Position numbers and translations under genes: made by a program. Below are positions 1 to 10,151 of a stretch of 52,755 bases of DNA, in pieces (position 1 is the first letter of the stretch; each line of letters starts with the position of its first letter). This stretch comes from VFBF01 sp964530695. Lineage in GTDB: Bacteria; Pseudomonadota; Alphaproteobacteria; Caulobacterales; Aquidulcibacteraceae. The notes below the pieces were generated by a model. The model had not been told where the DNA came from. It ran no database searches and saw only the letters and a program-made list of their open reading frames with translations. The stretch is taken from assembly GCA_964530695.1 (NCBI GenBank), contig CAZGYQ010000012.1:1-52755 (forward strand). The letters run 5' to 3'.

Positions 1-28
1 ACCGGAGACGGAGCCCCGGACGTTCCCC

Positions 29-523
29 ATGCAGATCCACCGACCCCTTCAACATCACATCGCGAGGCTGACCGCCGCCGCCCGAGCCCTGAGGCTCTGG
101 GTGGTGGAGCTCATCGCGTGGTGGGTGATGACGTTCGGGGATCGGGCCGCGCGGATCGCGTTGCAGCATGATGTCATCACCGCGCGTCGAGAGACGCGAG
201 AGCTCGTGTTCATGGCGATGGTCGCGCGCATGAGGTTCCAGAAGCGCAAATCGCGATGGATGCGGCCGCCTTCTGCGCGTGCAGGGTTTCGCTATGTGTG
301 TCGAACCATGCGCGTGCAGCGCATCTACACGCGCGGACTCAAGTTGAAGACGCTGAAAGACATTCGCCGCGTCCTCGATGAATTCGAGCGCATCGTGAAG
401 CGGGCCATCGCCCGCGTGCCAAAACATGCCTCCACCGGCGGCCTCATCGCCGTCGCGCCACCTGCGACGGTGCTGCTTTTCTTCGAGACCGCGCACGCGC
501 TCGAAGGCGCAGATACATCATGA
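29..523 (+). CDS. Hypothetical basic protein
   Basis: A 164-residue open frame that I do not recognise. It is rich in arginine, with a hydrophobic, tryptophan-rich stretch at about residues 22-36 (WVVELIAWWVMTF) and a second apolar patch near 138-152 (GGLIAVAPPATVLLFF). The middle, about residues 95-130, is highly charged and looks helical. It might be a small membrane-associated protein, but no catalytic motif is visible. A GGAG lies about 20 bases before the ATG, too far to be a good ribosome site. It stands alone, followed by two GC hairpins and tRNA-Phe on the other strand. Coding potential is moderate, since long frames on several strands are common at this GC content. Confidence 0.55.
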   Translation: MQIHRPLQHHIARLTAAARALRLWVVELIAWWVMTFGDRAARIALQHDVITARRETRELVFMAMVARMRFQKRKSRWMRPPSARAGFRYVCRTMRVQRIYTRGLKLKTLKDIRRVLDEFERIVKRAIARVPKHASTGGLIAVAPPATVLLFFETAHALEGADTS

Positions 524-539
524 CGAGTGAAGCAGGACC

Positions 540-556
540 GCCGGCGCCCCGCCGGC
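540..556 (+). terminator. Short GC hairpin after the first gene
   Basis: GCCGGC, a 5-base loop GCCCC, then GCCGGC form a 6-bp perfect stem 17 bases after the stop codon of the hypothetical gene. There is no T-run behind it, so as a terminator it is weak; it may simply be a GC-rich palindrome. Confidence 0.3.
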
Positions 557-601
557 ATTCAGTGTTGGAGCAGCGCGAGATTCTTCGGAGTCTGGCGGCG
601 C

Positions 602-632
602 GGACCCATGCCGGCGAGGGCGCCGACGGTCC
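602..632. terminator. Two-part stem-loop between the first gene and tRNA-Phe
   Basis: GGACC pairs with GGTCC, and inside it GCCGGCG pairs with CGCCGAC (one G-U) around a 4-base loop, with a 3-base bulge (CAT). It lies between a plus-strand gene and a minus-strand tRNA, where a two-way terminator would be useful. No T-tract flanks it on either strand. Confidence 0.35.
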
Positions 633-662
633 TCATATTCGGAAACTGTTCTGGAAGGGAAA

Positions 663-738
663 TGGTGCCTGGGGCCGGAATCGAACCAGCGACACGCGGA
701 TTTTCAATCCGCTGCTCTACCAACTGAGCTACCCAGGC
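663..738 (-). tRNA. tRNA-Phe (anticodon GAA)
   Basis: Read on the minus strand this gives a complete 76-base cloverleaf. The acceptor stem is GCCTGGG/CCCAGGC, the D arm contains GCTC-AGTTGGTA-GAGC, and the anticodon arm is GCGGA-TTGAAAA-TCCGC with GAA at positions 34-36. The T arm is GCTGG-TTCGATT-CCGGC, with discriminator A and an encoded CCA. All stems pair, with one U-G in the T stem. A candidate promoter lies just upstream. Confidence 0.98.
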
Positions 739-771
739 GCCGTCGGGCCGGGGCCCGGAACGGAGGCGGGC

Positions 772-800
772 TTATAGCGGCGGGCGGGGCGCCTGTCCAT
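772..800 (-). promoter_or_regulatory. Candidate promoter of tRNA-Phe
   Basis: On the minus strand ATGGAC (795-800), a 17-base spacer, and CTATAA (772-777) match the alphaproteobacterial housekeeping pattern CTTGAC-N17-CTATAT at four and five of six positions. The -10 box ends 33 bases before the mature tRNA 5' end at 738. Confidence 0.6.
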
Positions 801-919
801 CAGGTCCGATGCGGCGACCCGCCCGGGGCCGGGACCGCTCGGCGTCCTATGACGCTCCGTCCGGATTTGCTAACCAACCGGGATAGCCCGTGCGGGCGCG
901 ACAGGTGAGGAGACACCCC

Positions 920-1780
920 ATGTGCGAACACCACGATCATGTGGACCTGGTTCCCGGTGCGGACCTCGGCCCGGCCGACGTCAAGGGCGGACGCCTCGTC
1001 GATCTCGCGAAGCTGCCGCGCCGGGACGTGATCCGCGGCCTCGCGGCGGGCACGCTGCTGCTGGCGGGCTGCGAGACCAACGCCGTCACGGGCCGCTCGC
1101 AGTTCACCGCCTTCGCGCCGGGCGACGCGCAACTGGCGGCGATGGCGCTCGACAGCTGGAACGAGCAGAAGGCGCAGACCCCGATCTCGCGCGACCCCAC
1201 GGCCAACGCCCGCCTGCAGCGCGTGGGCCAGCGGATCGCGGCGGTCTCGGGGCTCACCAACGTGCAGTGGGAATTCGTCGTCTTCGACAAGCCGGAGAAG
1301 AACGCCTTCGTGCTGCCGGGCGGAAAAGTCGGCTTCTACAAGGGCCTCATCGACATCGCGCCGAAGGACGATCACATCGCCTGCGTGATGGGCCATGAAG
1401 TGGGCCACGTGCAGGCCAAGCACTCGGCGGAGCGTTATAGCCAGCAGGTCGGCGCCTCGGTGGCGATGCAGGCCGCGCAGGTGGGCCTCGCGAGTTCGCA
1501 AAATCGCGGCGCCTGGCTCGCGGCCCTCGGGCTCGGCGCCCAGGTCGGCATCCTGCTGCCGTACTCGCGCCTGCAGGAAAGCGAGGCCGACCGTGTCGGC
1601 GTCGATAACATGCACCGCGCAGGCTACGACGTGCGCGAATCGGTCCGGTTCTGGGAAATCATGGCGCAGCAGGGCGGGGGGAGCCGGGCGCCGGCGATCC
1701 TGTCGACGCATCCGAGCCCCGAAGGGCGGATGGAAGCGCTGCGCACCTACATCAACCAGCGGGGTTATGCACAGATGTGA
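920..1780 (+). CDS. M48-family metalloprotease, Tat-exported lipoprotein
   Basis: A predicted zinc endopeptidase of family M48 (BepA/LoiP-like), a group that works in envelope protein quality control. The zinc motif HEVGH has its two histidines at residues 159 and 163, and the third ligand is probably the Glu of QESEADRVG further on. The N-terminus has a twin-arginine (RR, 34-35), a hydrophobic stretch and a lipobox LLAGC with Cys51, so a Tat-routed lipoprotein is likely, although about 30 residues before the arginines is long. The ATG at 920 was chosen because AGGAGA lies 7 bases before it; an in-frame ATG at 890 has no such site. It stands alone upstream of gyrA. Confidence 0.9.
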   Translation: MCEHHDHVDLVPGADLGPADVKGGRLVDLAKLPRRDVIRGLAAGTLLLAGCETNAVTGRSQFTAFAPGDAQLAAMALDSWNEQKAQTPISRDPTANARLQRVGQRIAAVSGLTNVQWEFVVFDKPEKNAFVLPGGKVGFYKGLIDIAPKDDHIACVMGHEVGHVQAKHSAERYSQQVGASVAMQAAQVGLASSQNRGAWLAALGLGAQVGILLPYSRLQESEADRVGVDNMHRAGYDVRESVRFWEIMAQQGGGSRAPAILSTHPSPEGRMEALRTYINQRGYAQM

Positions 1781-1868
1781 CGCCAGCGTCCGGCGGTGGG
1801 CTTTGATGGCGCCTGCGGGGCGCGCATGCTACTTGCGGTAACCTTTTTCACACATCCGAGTCGCCGCC

Positions 1869-4594
<2,726 letters not shown>

Positions 4595-4598
<4 letters not shown>

Positions 4599-5104
4599 CG
4601 GCGAAGACGAAGCGGCGCGTCGGCCTCTATCCGGGCACCTTCGACCCGATGACCAACGGGCACATGGACATCATCGAGAGAGCCTCGAAGCTCGTCGACA
4701 AGCTGGTGATCGGCGTGGCGATCAACCGGGACAAGGGGCCGCTGTTTTCCCTCGCCGAGAGGGTCGAGATGGTCGAGCAGGAGACCGCGAGGTTCACAAA
4801 GGACATGGAAGTCGTCGTCCGTCCTTTTGACACATTGCTGATGAAGTTCGCCGAGGAAGTGGGCGCGCAGGTCATCGTGCGCGGCCTGAGGGCTGTGTCG
4901 GATTTCGAATACGAATTCCAGATGGTCGGGATGAACCAGAAACTCAACCCGGAAATCGAGACAGTGTTCCTCATGGCCGATCCGACCTGTCAGGCCATTG
5001 CGTCGCGACTCGTCAAGGAGATCGCGAGGCTCAAGGGCGAGGTGTCGCAATTCGTGCCGGCGGACGTTGAGCGGCGTCTGAAGGCGAAGTACGGACTGGA
5101 ATGA
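4595..5104 (+). CDS. coaD: Phosphopantetheine adenylyltransferase
   Basis: Catalyses the penultimate step of coenzyme A synthesis: 4'-phosphopantetheine plus ATP gives dephospho-CoA. The protein is 169 residues, usual for the family. It opens with the nucleotidyltransferase signature YPGTFDPMTNGH (TNGH is the (H/T)xGH nucleotide-binding motif), then has the conserved VRGLRAVSDFEYEFQM segment and the C-terminal substrate region. It overlaps gyrA by four bases at its start and the next gene by four at its end. The same gyrA-coaD-cyclophilin order is known in Caulobacter-type genomes. Confidence 0.97.
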
Positions 5105-6024
5105 TGAAAAAGAAGACGATCCTGTTCGCGCTTGTCGCCGCTCTCGCCGCGACCGCGCTGGTTTCCACTGGCACCGCCCAGCCTGCGCCGGATCCGGCCA
5201 AGTGGCGCATGCTGGATCCGGAAAATACGCTCTACATCGATACGGCGGATGGCCGCATCGTCCTTGAAATGTTTCCTGAAATCGCGCCTCGCCATGTTGC
5301 GCGCGTGAAGGAGTTGGCGCGCGCGCAGTTCTATGACGGCTTGGTGTTCCATCGCGTGATCGATCGCTTCATGGCGCAGACGGGCGACCCGCAAGGCGAC
5401 GGTCGAGGCGCTTCGCCGCTGCCGGATCTGCCGCAGGAATTCACGTTCAAGCGCGGTCCGGACCTGCCGTTCGTGCCGGCATCGGAACAGAGCGGGTCCT
5501 GGCAAGGCTTCTACAAGACGCTTGCGATCGCGACCTATCCCGATGCGCAGATGGCGCTGACCGCGGACGGCAAGACACGAGCCTGGCCGCTGCATTGCCC
5601 CGGCATCGCCTCCATGGCGCGCTCCGGCATTGTCAACGGCGTCGATCAGGTCAATAGCGCCAACAGCCAGTTTTTCCTGATGCGTGCGCCGTATCCATCT
5701 CTCGACACGAACTACACGGCGTGGGGCCGCGTGGTCTGGGGGCAGGATGCGGTGATGAAAATTCCGGTCGGGGAACCACCGCCGAATCCGGGGCGGATGC
5801 AGACTGTGCGCATCGCCGTTGATATGCCCGAGGCCGAACGCGCGCCAATCTATGTGCTGCGCACGGACTCGCCGGACTTCCGGCAGCTGCTCGACAAGAC
5901 GCGACGCGAACGCGGCGCCGATTTTTCTGTCTGCGATGTGCAGATTCCTGTCCGTGTCATTGACCAGAGCGGACGCAATGAACGGGAGCGGCCCTGGTGG
6001 CGGAACATTCCTCTGATACCTTGA
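5101..6024 (+). CDS. Cyclophilin-type peptidyl-prolyl isomerase, exported
   Basis: A predicted periplasmic prolyl isomerase. An N-terminal signal peptide (MMKKK then a hydrophobic core, probable cleavage after about residue 26) precedes a cyclophilin domain with the motifs ARVKELARAQFYDGLVFHRVI, FMAQTGDP and SQFFLM. At 307 residues it is much longer than a minimal cyclophilin (about 160), with an insertion between the two halves and a C-terminal extension of about 70 residues. ATG codons at 5101 and 5104 are both possible. It overlaps coaD by four bases and the next cyclophilin by 28, so this is a tandem pair, one exported and one cytoplasmic. Confidence 0.92.
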   Translation: MMKKKTILFALVAALAATALVSTGTAQPAPDPAKWRMLDPENTLYIDTADGRIVLEMFPEIAPRHVARVKELARAQFYDGLVFHRVIDRFMAQTGDPQGDGRGASPLPDLPQEFTFKRGPDLPFVPASEQSGSWQGFYKTLAIATYPDAQMALTADGKTRAWPLHCPGIASMARSGIVNGVDQVNSANSQFFLMRAPYPSLDTNYTAWGRVVWGQDAVMKIPVGEPPPNPGRMQTVRIAVDMPEAERAPIYVLRTDSPDFRQLLDKTRRERGADFSVCDVQIPVRVIDQSGRNERERPWWRNIPLIP

Positions 6025-6452
6025 TCCTGACGCTCGAAGGCGGGCCTGTCGTCATCAGAATGCGGCCCGACCTCGCGCCCAAGCATGTTGCGCGGATCAC
6101 CGAGCTCGCCGAAAGCGGTTATTACGATGGCCTCACGTTTCACCGCGTGATCAACGGCTTCATGGCCCAGGGCGGGTGTCCGAAAGGCACCGGCACCGGC
6201 GGTTCGGGTCAGAACATCCCCGCCGAGTTCAACGCCCAGCCGCACATCCGCGGCGTGTGTTCGATGGCGCGCTCCTCGGACCCGAACTCCGGCGACAGCC
6301 AGTTCTTCATCTGCCTCGACGAAGCGACCTTCCTCGACAAGCAGTACACCGTGTGGGGCGAAGTGGTCTCCGGCATGGAACACGTCGACGCGCTGCCGAA
6401 GGGCGAGCCGCCGCGTAGTCCCGGCAAGATCATTTCGTTCCGGCGTGGTTGA
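5997..6452 (+). CDS. Cyclophilin-type peptidyl-prolyl isomerase, cytoplasmic
   Basis: A compact 151-residue cyclophilin with no signal peptide, so cytoplasmic. It carries YDGLTFHRVINGFMAQGG, the FHRV arginine/histidine region and DSQFFICLD typical of the PpiB group. The start is GTG at 5997, inside the end of the preceding exported cyclophilin (28-base overlap), and its own stop lies inside the next gene. The pair probably arose by duplication with gain or loss of the signal peptide. Confidence 0.93.
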   Translation: MAEHSSDTLILTLEGGPVVIRMRPDLAPKHVARITELAESGYYDGLTFHRVINGFMAQGGCPKGTGTGGSGQNIPAEFNAQPHIRGVCSMARSSDPNSGDSQFFICLDEATFLDKQYTVWGEVVSGMEHVDALPKGEPPRSPGKIISFRRG

Positions 6453-7104
6453 ACCTGCGTCGCACGCTGAAGATCTCGCTGCGCGATGGGCCAGCCTCAT
6501 CGTAGCGGCGGGTCTCGGCGAGGCTGGCGCGCTCGGCGACAGGTTGATCGCCGCCTACAGCGAACCGCACCGCCGCTATCACGGCCTCGCGCACATACGC
6601 TTTCTGCTGGATGAAATAGATCGACGCCGTTCCAGCCTTGAGAATGCGGGCGTCGTCGCCTTCTCGGCGTGGTTCCACGACGCGATCTACGATCCCTCGG
6701 CGAAGGACAATGAGGAACGGAGCGCAGACTGGGCAAGGCGTGACATGGCCGTGGCCGGGCTTCCTGCGGGGCAATGCGACGCTATCGCCGGGCTCATCCT
6801 GAAGACAAAGTCCCACCACGCCGGTGACGCAATGCCGGACGAGGCGCTCTTCCTGGAAATGGATTTCGCGATCCTGGGCGCCGCCCGCGACGTCTACGCG
6901 CAGTACACATCGGGGGTGCGCGAGGAGTATGCCGCCGTTCCTGACGAAGCGTTCCGTGCAGGTCGCGCGGCGTTCCTGAAATCGGTTCTCGCCCAGACAC
7001 GCGTGTACCGCACGAGCCTGTACGAGGATGAATACGGTGCGCGGGCGCGGGACAACATCGCTTGGGAGATCAAGCGCCTCGATGCTGGCGCGCCGCTCGT
7101 CTGA
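6445..7104 (+). CDS. HD-domain metal-dependent phosphohydrolase
   Basis: A 219-residue member of the predicted metal-dependent HD superfamily. The metal-binding residues visible are His50 in YHGLAH, His78-Asp79 in AWFHDAIYD, and a later Asp in EMDFAILG. The substrate is not evident; relatives hydrolyse phosphate esters or nucleotides. The start is GTG at 6445, overlapping the preceding cyclophilin by eight bases, which puts this gene at the end of the gyrA-coaD-cyclophilin run. Its TGA is directly abutted by the stop of the opposing NadQ-like gene (shared TGATCA), with no terminator between them. Confidence 0.88.
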   Translation: MVEPASHAEDLAARWASLIVAAGLGEAGALGDRLIAAYSEPHRRYHGLAHIRFLLDEIDRRRSSLENAGVVAFSAWFHDAIYDPSAKDNEERSADWARRDMAVAGLPAGQCDAIAGLILKTKSHHAGDAMPDEALFLEMDFAILGAARDVYAQYTSGVREEYAAVPDEAFRAGRAAFLKSVLAQTRVYRTSLYEDEYGARARDNIAWEIKRLDAGAPLV

Positions 7105-8073
7105 TCAGTCGCCGCTGGCGCCTTTCGGCGCCGGAACGTGAAAGCCGCCCACGGGACGTTCGCGTAGCACCTCTCTCCGGAACCTGAAGAGCTCGGCGGG
7201 GCGTCCGCCGGTACGCGCTTCCAGTTCGCCGGTGCCGACGACAAGGGTGCCGCGCTCCAGCAGGCGGCGGAAATTCTGCTTGTGCAGTTCGATGCCGGAG
7301 ATCGCCTCAACGACGCGTTGCAGATGCAGCAGGGTGAAGCGCTCCGGCATCAGTTCGAACACCACGGGGCGGTACTTCAGCTTGCCCCGCAGGCGTGAAA
7401 TGGCGGTCGCCAGGATTCGGCGGTGATCGGAGCGCATGGGCTCGCCGAGGCCGGCGACTGTCGGGATGGCCTCCACCTCCGCGCCGTCGCACCCCTCGAA
7501 GCGACGCGCGTCGCGCGCCGCCTCAGGCGCGAGCCCCGCTTCGTAGACCAGTTCATATCGTTCGAGGGCGCGTTCTTCGTTCCATGCGGCGCCATCAAGC
7601 GCGAATGCGAGGCGCGCACGGTCGCGGCGATCCGGATTGGCGCCCGCCCAGTCGCGAAGCTGCGGCGCGATCACAGCGTCGATGGTCGCGGGGCGTCCAT
7701 TGCGCCAATCCTCCCACGGGAAGTAATCGTACCAGTTGCGCCAGCCCGCGCCGGCGGGCTCGACAGCCACCTTGTCGGGCGCGAGGGCGAGATAGCCGAT
7801 CGACAGCACGCGGTCGGCGTCCGCCGTCAGCGGCGCTTCGCGGCCGCGATCGCCAAAGGTGTAGAGCTGTTCGACGTAGCCGATTTCGAACCCGGTCTGG
7901 GCCGTCACCCATTTGCGCAGCGTGAGCTCCAGCGTCCTGTCTCCGGCGGGGTCGAAGAGGCCGAAGGGCAAGCTGGTCAGCGCGTGATCGCGGTCGCGGG
8001 TCACGAGGACGAACGGCGCGTCCTCGGTGACGGCGACCACCACAGCAGAAAGTCCGAGAACGAGTTGCGTCAC
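7105..8073 (-). CDS. nadQ: NadQ-like Nudix-related transcriptional regulator
   Basis: Probably the alphaproteobacterial regulator of NAD biosynthesis of the Nudix-plus-winged-helix type (NadQ, related to NrtR). The first 150 residues resemble a Nudix fold, but the catalytic box is degraded: where REXXEEXGU is expected the protein reads RKWVTAQTGF, so hydrolase activity is unlikely. The C-terminal 100 residues (ISRLRGKLKYRPVVFELMPERFTLLHLQ onward) look like the DNA-binding winged helix found in this family. The GTG start at 8073 overlaps the upstream phosphatase stop by four bases (GTGA); a longer reading would run back through that gene. No nad genes are present here, so its targets lie elsewhere. 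Confidence 0.75.
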   Translation of the reverse strand: MTQLVLGLSAVVVAVTEDAPFVLVTRDRDHALTSLPFGLFDPAGDRTLELTLRKWVTAQTGFEIGYVEQLYTFGDRGREAPLTADADRVLSIGYLALAPDKVAVEPAGAGWRNWYDYFPWEDWRNGRPATIDAVIAPQLRDWAGANPDRRDRARLAFALDGAAWNEERALERYELVYEAGLAPEAARDARRFEGCDGAEVEAIPTVAGLGEPMRSDHRRILATAISRLRGKLKYRPVVFELMPERFTLLHLQRVVEAISGIELHKQNFRRLLERGTLVVGTGELEARTGGRPAELFRFRREVLRERPVGGFHVPAPKGASGD

Positions 8074-8591
8074 GCGCCGACCTCGAAAAGCGCGCGCAGT
8101 TCGAACGGCGTGTTTTCGCCCGCCTCTTCCCAGGAGAGGCCGGGACCGATCGTATCGATCGCCGCGGTCATGCGGCCGTTCCGGCCGAGTTCGGCGTCCG
8201 CAAGCGCGACGATGCGCCGATTGGGCCACGCCACGTGCGACGCCGCGCGAAGCGCCATCGCGATTTCTTCCTCGTCGGCGGTAGGGTTGTGCACGCAGGC
8301 CGTGATGAAAGCGGTCGCGGTCGATCGAGATATGCCGGCGTAACAGTGAATGAGGATCGGCGCCGTCCGTTCCCATGTCGTCACGAAGTCGAGTATTTCC
8401 GACATGTGCTCGCGCGCCGGGGCGGTCCATCCCGGTGAATCTTCGACAATATCGTGCATGCTCACTTTGAGGTGGCGCGCGGCGGGCGAGGGGAACTGGG
8501 AGTGTGGGTCCAGCAGGCTGACCACGTGCGAAGGCCTGCGCGTCTTCACCACCTCAGTCACGCGCGAGAGCGGGCACACCAGGATCGCCAT
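8070..8591 (-). CDS. Tyrosine/dual-specificity protein phosphatase family protein
   Basis: A 173-residue phosphatase with the CX5R signature loop HCYAGISRST (Cys83 nucleophile, Arg89 phosphate binding). The upstream general-acid loop is probably the HDIVEDSPG segment (Asp47 or Asp51). Proteins of this type are common next to NadQ-like genes in alphaproteobacteria, but the substrate is unknown to me. It is translationally coupled to the regulator downstream (GTGA overlap) and starts three bases after the stop of the HD hydrolase upstream, forming a three-gene minus-strand operon. Confidence 0.88.
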   Translation of the reverse strand: MAILVCPLSRVTEVVKTRRPSHVVSLLDPHSQFPSPAARHLKVSMHDIVEDSPGWTAPAREHMSEILDFVTTWERTAPILIHCYAGISRSTATAFITACVHNPTADEEEIAMALRAASHVAWPNRRIVALADAELGRNGRMTAAIDTIGPGLSWEEAGENTPFELRALFEVGA

Positions 8592-8594
8592 CGC

Positions 8595-9212
8595 TTATGT
8601 CTCCGCAGTCAGACGCTGAAATGCGCCGAGAAATTGGACCTGGGCATCCGCGGCCGGGAGCGGCGCCAGATCGAACATGGCTTCCAGCGGCGGTACGCGG
8701 AAAAACCGCTTGCACTCGTCATCGGCGAAGCCGGCCAGCTGGCCGGCCTCAAGATAGGCCGACATCAGGTCCGCGCGCTTGATCAGCGCCTTGAGGTTTG
8801 CCGGCGGGTCGGCGGGCAGGTCGAACCGCCGATGGATCGCTGTGGCCAGCCGATGTTCGAAGGCCCGGTAGTCGAGGCCGAGGGCGTTCTTGAAGGGGCT
8901 GATCATGTCGCCGATCACGTATTCCGGGGCGTCGTGAAGGAGGGCGCAGAGCAGGGAGGGCGGCGGCAGCTTCGGCGACAGGATGCGGACGATGTCCAGC
9001 ACCACCAAGGAGTGCTGCGCGACCGAAAATGGGTGATCGCCGCGCGTTTGGCCATTCCACCGGGCGACGCGTGCGAGGCCGTGGGCGATGTCTTCGACCT
9101 CGATGTCCAGGGGAGACGGGTCAAGCAGATCCAGTTTGCGACCCGACAGCATCCGCTGCCAGGCGCGGAGCGGCGCGGCGGCGGTCGGGCGCGGCATCGA
9201 ACGGGCGGTCAC
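8595..9212 (-). CDS. HD-domain nucleotidase-like hydrolase
   Basis: A 205-residue HD-superfamily protein resembling the YfbR-type 5'-deoxynucleotidase group. The metal site shows His67 in SVAQHSLVV, His93-Asp94 in ALLHDAPEYVIGD with Glu97, and a later Asp in KRADLMSAYLE. The GTG at 9212 is preferred because GGAGA sits seven bases upstream; an ATG at 9299 would add 29 residues with no similar support and would overlap the divergent small gene. It is first in a minus-strand operon with the phosphatase and the NadQ-like regulator. Confidence 0.87.
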   Translation of the reverse strand: MTARSMPRPTAAAPLRAWQRMLSGRKLDLLDPSPLDIEVEDIAHGLARVARWNGQTRGDHPFSVAQHSLVVLDIVRILSPKLPPPSLLCALLHDAPEYVIGDMISPFKNALGLDYRAFEHRLATAIHRRFDLPADPPANLKALIKRADLMSAYLEAGQLAGFADDECKRFFRVPPLEAMFDLAPLPAADAQVQFLGAFQRLTAET

Positions 9213-9292
9213 GGGCGAATCTCCGACGAGAGCGTCATGGCGATCATATAGGTCCTGAAAGGCGAAACGCGCGCGATCCCCAAGCCGGAGAA

Positions 9293-9592
9293 ATGCCATC
9301 GCGCCCCATATTGCCTCCCGAGCTTGCGCCCGCGCGGGGGAACGGCGTTGAAGGACAGGCGCAGGAGGCCCATCTTCAGCGTGTCGCCCGCTCGCTCGGC
9401 GCAGGGAGATTTGACGTGTTCTGGATTGGAATCACGGTCTGCGTGCTCATTATCGTCGTGCTGACGTGGGTGGGCGCCTCCATGACGCGCCGCGGATTGC
9501 CAAACGATTGGGAGGGCGGCGGCCGCCGGCGTCGCCGCCGCGACCAGGGCGCACCGATCTTCGGACCCAACGATCACGATCCCTATGTTTGA
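9293..9592 (+). CDS. Small single-pass membrane protein
   Basis: A 99-residue frame with one clear membrane helix at about residues 41-65 (FDVFWIGITVCVLIIVVLTWVG). A proline-rich N-terminal tail precedes the helix, and an arginine-rich cytoplasmic-type tail (RRRRRR) follows it. The start ATG at 9293 has GGAG two bases upstream, which is close; the frame also extends further upstream only as antisense to the HD hydrolase. No family recognised. It lies between the divergent HD operon and a GNAT gene. Confidence 0.6.
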   Translation: MPSRPILPPELAPARGNGVEGQAQEAHLQRVARSLGAGRFDVFWIGITVCVLIIVVLTWVGASMTRRGLPNDWEGGGRRRRRRDQGAPIFGPNDHDPYV

Positions 9593-9652
9593 CGCGCGGC
9601 GCTGGACGTAGGGCTGCTTCCGGCCTTTCATGTCGGCGTCCCGGGAGGCCGC

Positions 9653-10138
9653 TTGCGCACATTCAGGATCCGACGCGCCCTGACCAGTGACGCAGACGTT
9701 GCGTGTCGGTTCATCGCGGCCGCTGCGAAGGAAGACGGGACTGCGTCGTCATCGTTTTCACCTGACCTTTTTCGCCGCGATGCGACGGGGGTAAATCCCG
9801 CCCTGGAAATCTGGATCGCGGAGGACGCCACGGGGCGGGCTTGCGGGCAGGCGATCGCCTGCCGGGGGTACGATCTGCACCACGCCATGCCGACAATGGA
9901 GCTCCTGCACCTTTTTGTGATGCCGGAACACAGGCGCGACGGACTTGCGCGAAAGCTGATCGCCGAAGTGGCCAGCCGGGCGATGGACCTGGGCGTACGC
10001 AAGCTGACAATCACCACCGGTGTGGGCAATGCGGTCGCGCGCCAGTTCTTCGCAGCGATAGGCGCGCGTGAGGACAGACTCGCCAGATACCTGATCGAGC
10101 CTGACGGAATCGAGTGGCTCGCGGCGGAGGCGCAATAG
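9653..10138 (+). CDS. GNAT-family N-acetyltransferase
   Basis: A 161-residue GNAT protein. Acetyl-CoA-binding motif A is visible as LFVMPEHRRDGLARKLI (Q/RxxGxG/A form), preceded by strand ELLHLFV and followed by the motif B region NAVARQFFAAIGA. The target amine is unknown. The start is TTG at 9653 with GGAGG five bases before it. It converges on the TIR-domain gene with only 13 bases between the two stops. Confidence 0.85.
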   Translation: MRTFRIRRALTSDADVACRFIAAAAKEDGTASSSFSPDLFRRDATGVNPALEIWIAEDATGRACGQAIACRGYDLHHAMPTMELLHLFVMPEHRRDGLARKLIAEVASRAMDLGVRKLTITTGVGNAVARQFFAAIGAREDRLARYLIEPDGIEWLAAEAQ

Positions 10139-10151
10139 CGCCGCCGGTTCC

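Noticed and set aside
520..777. A plus-strand frame across tRNA-Phe
   Set aside because: It reads through the antisense of a complete tRNA and has no ribosome site or recognisable sequence.
1803..1831. TTGATG-N17-ATGCTA as the gyrA promoter
   Set aside because: The -10 box is a poor match to the pattern seen at other promoters here.
8074..8430. N-terminal extension of the NadQ-like frame
   Set aside because: It overlaps the tyrosine phosphatase and is Arg-rich nonsense; the GTG at 8073 gives the family-like start.
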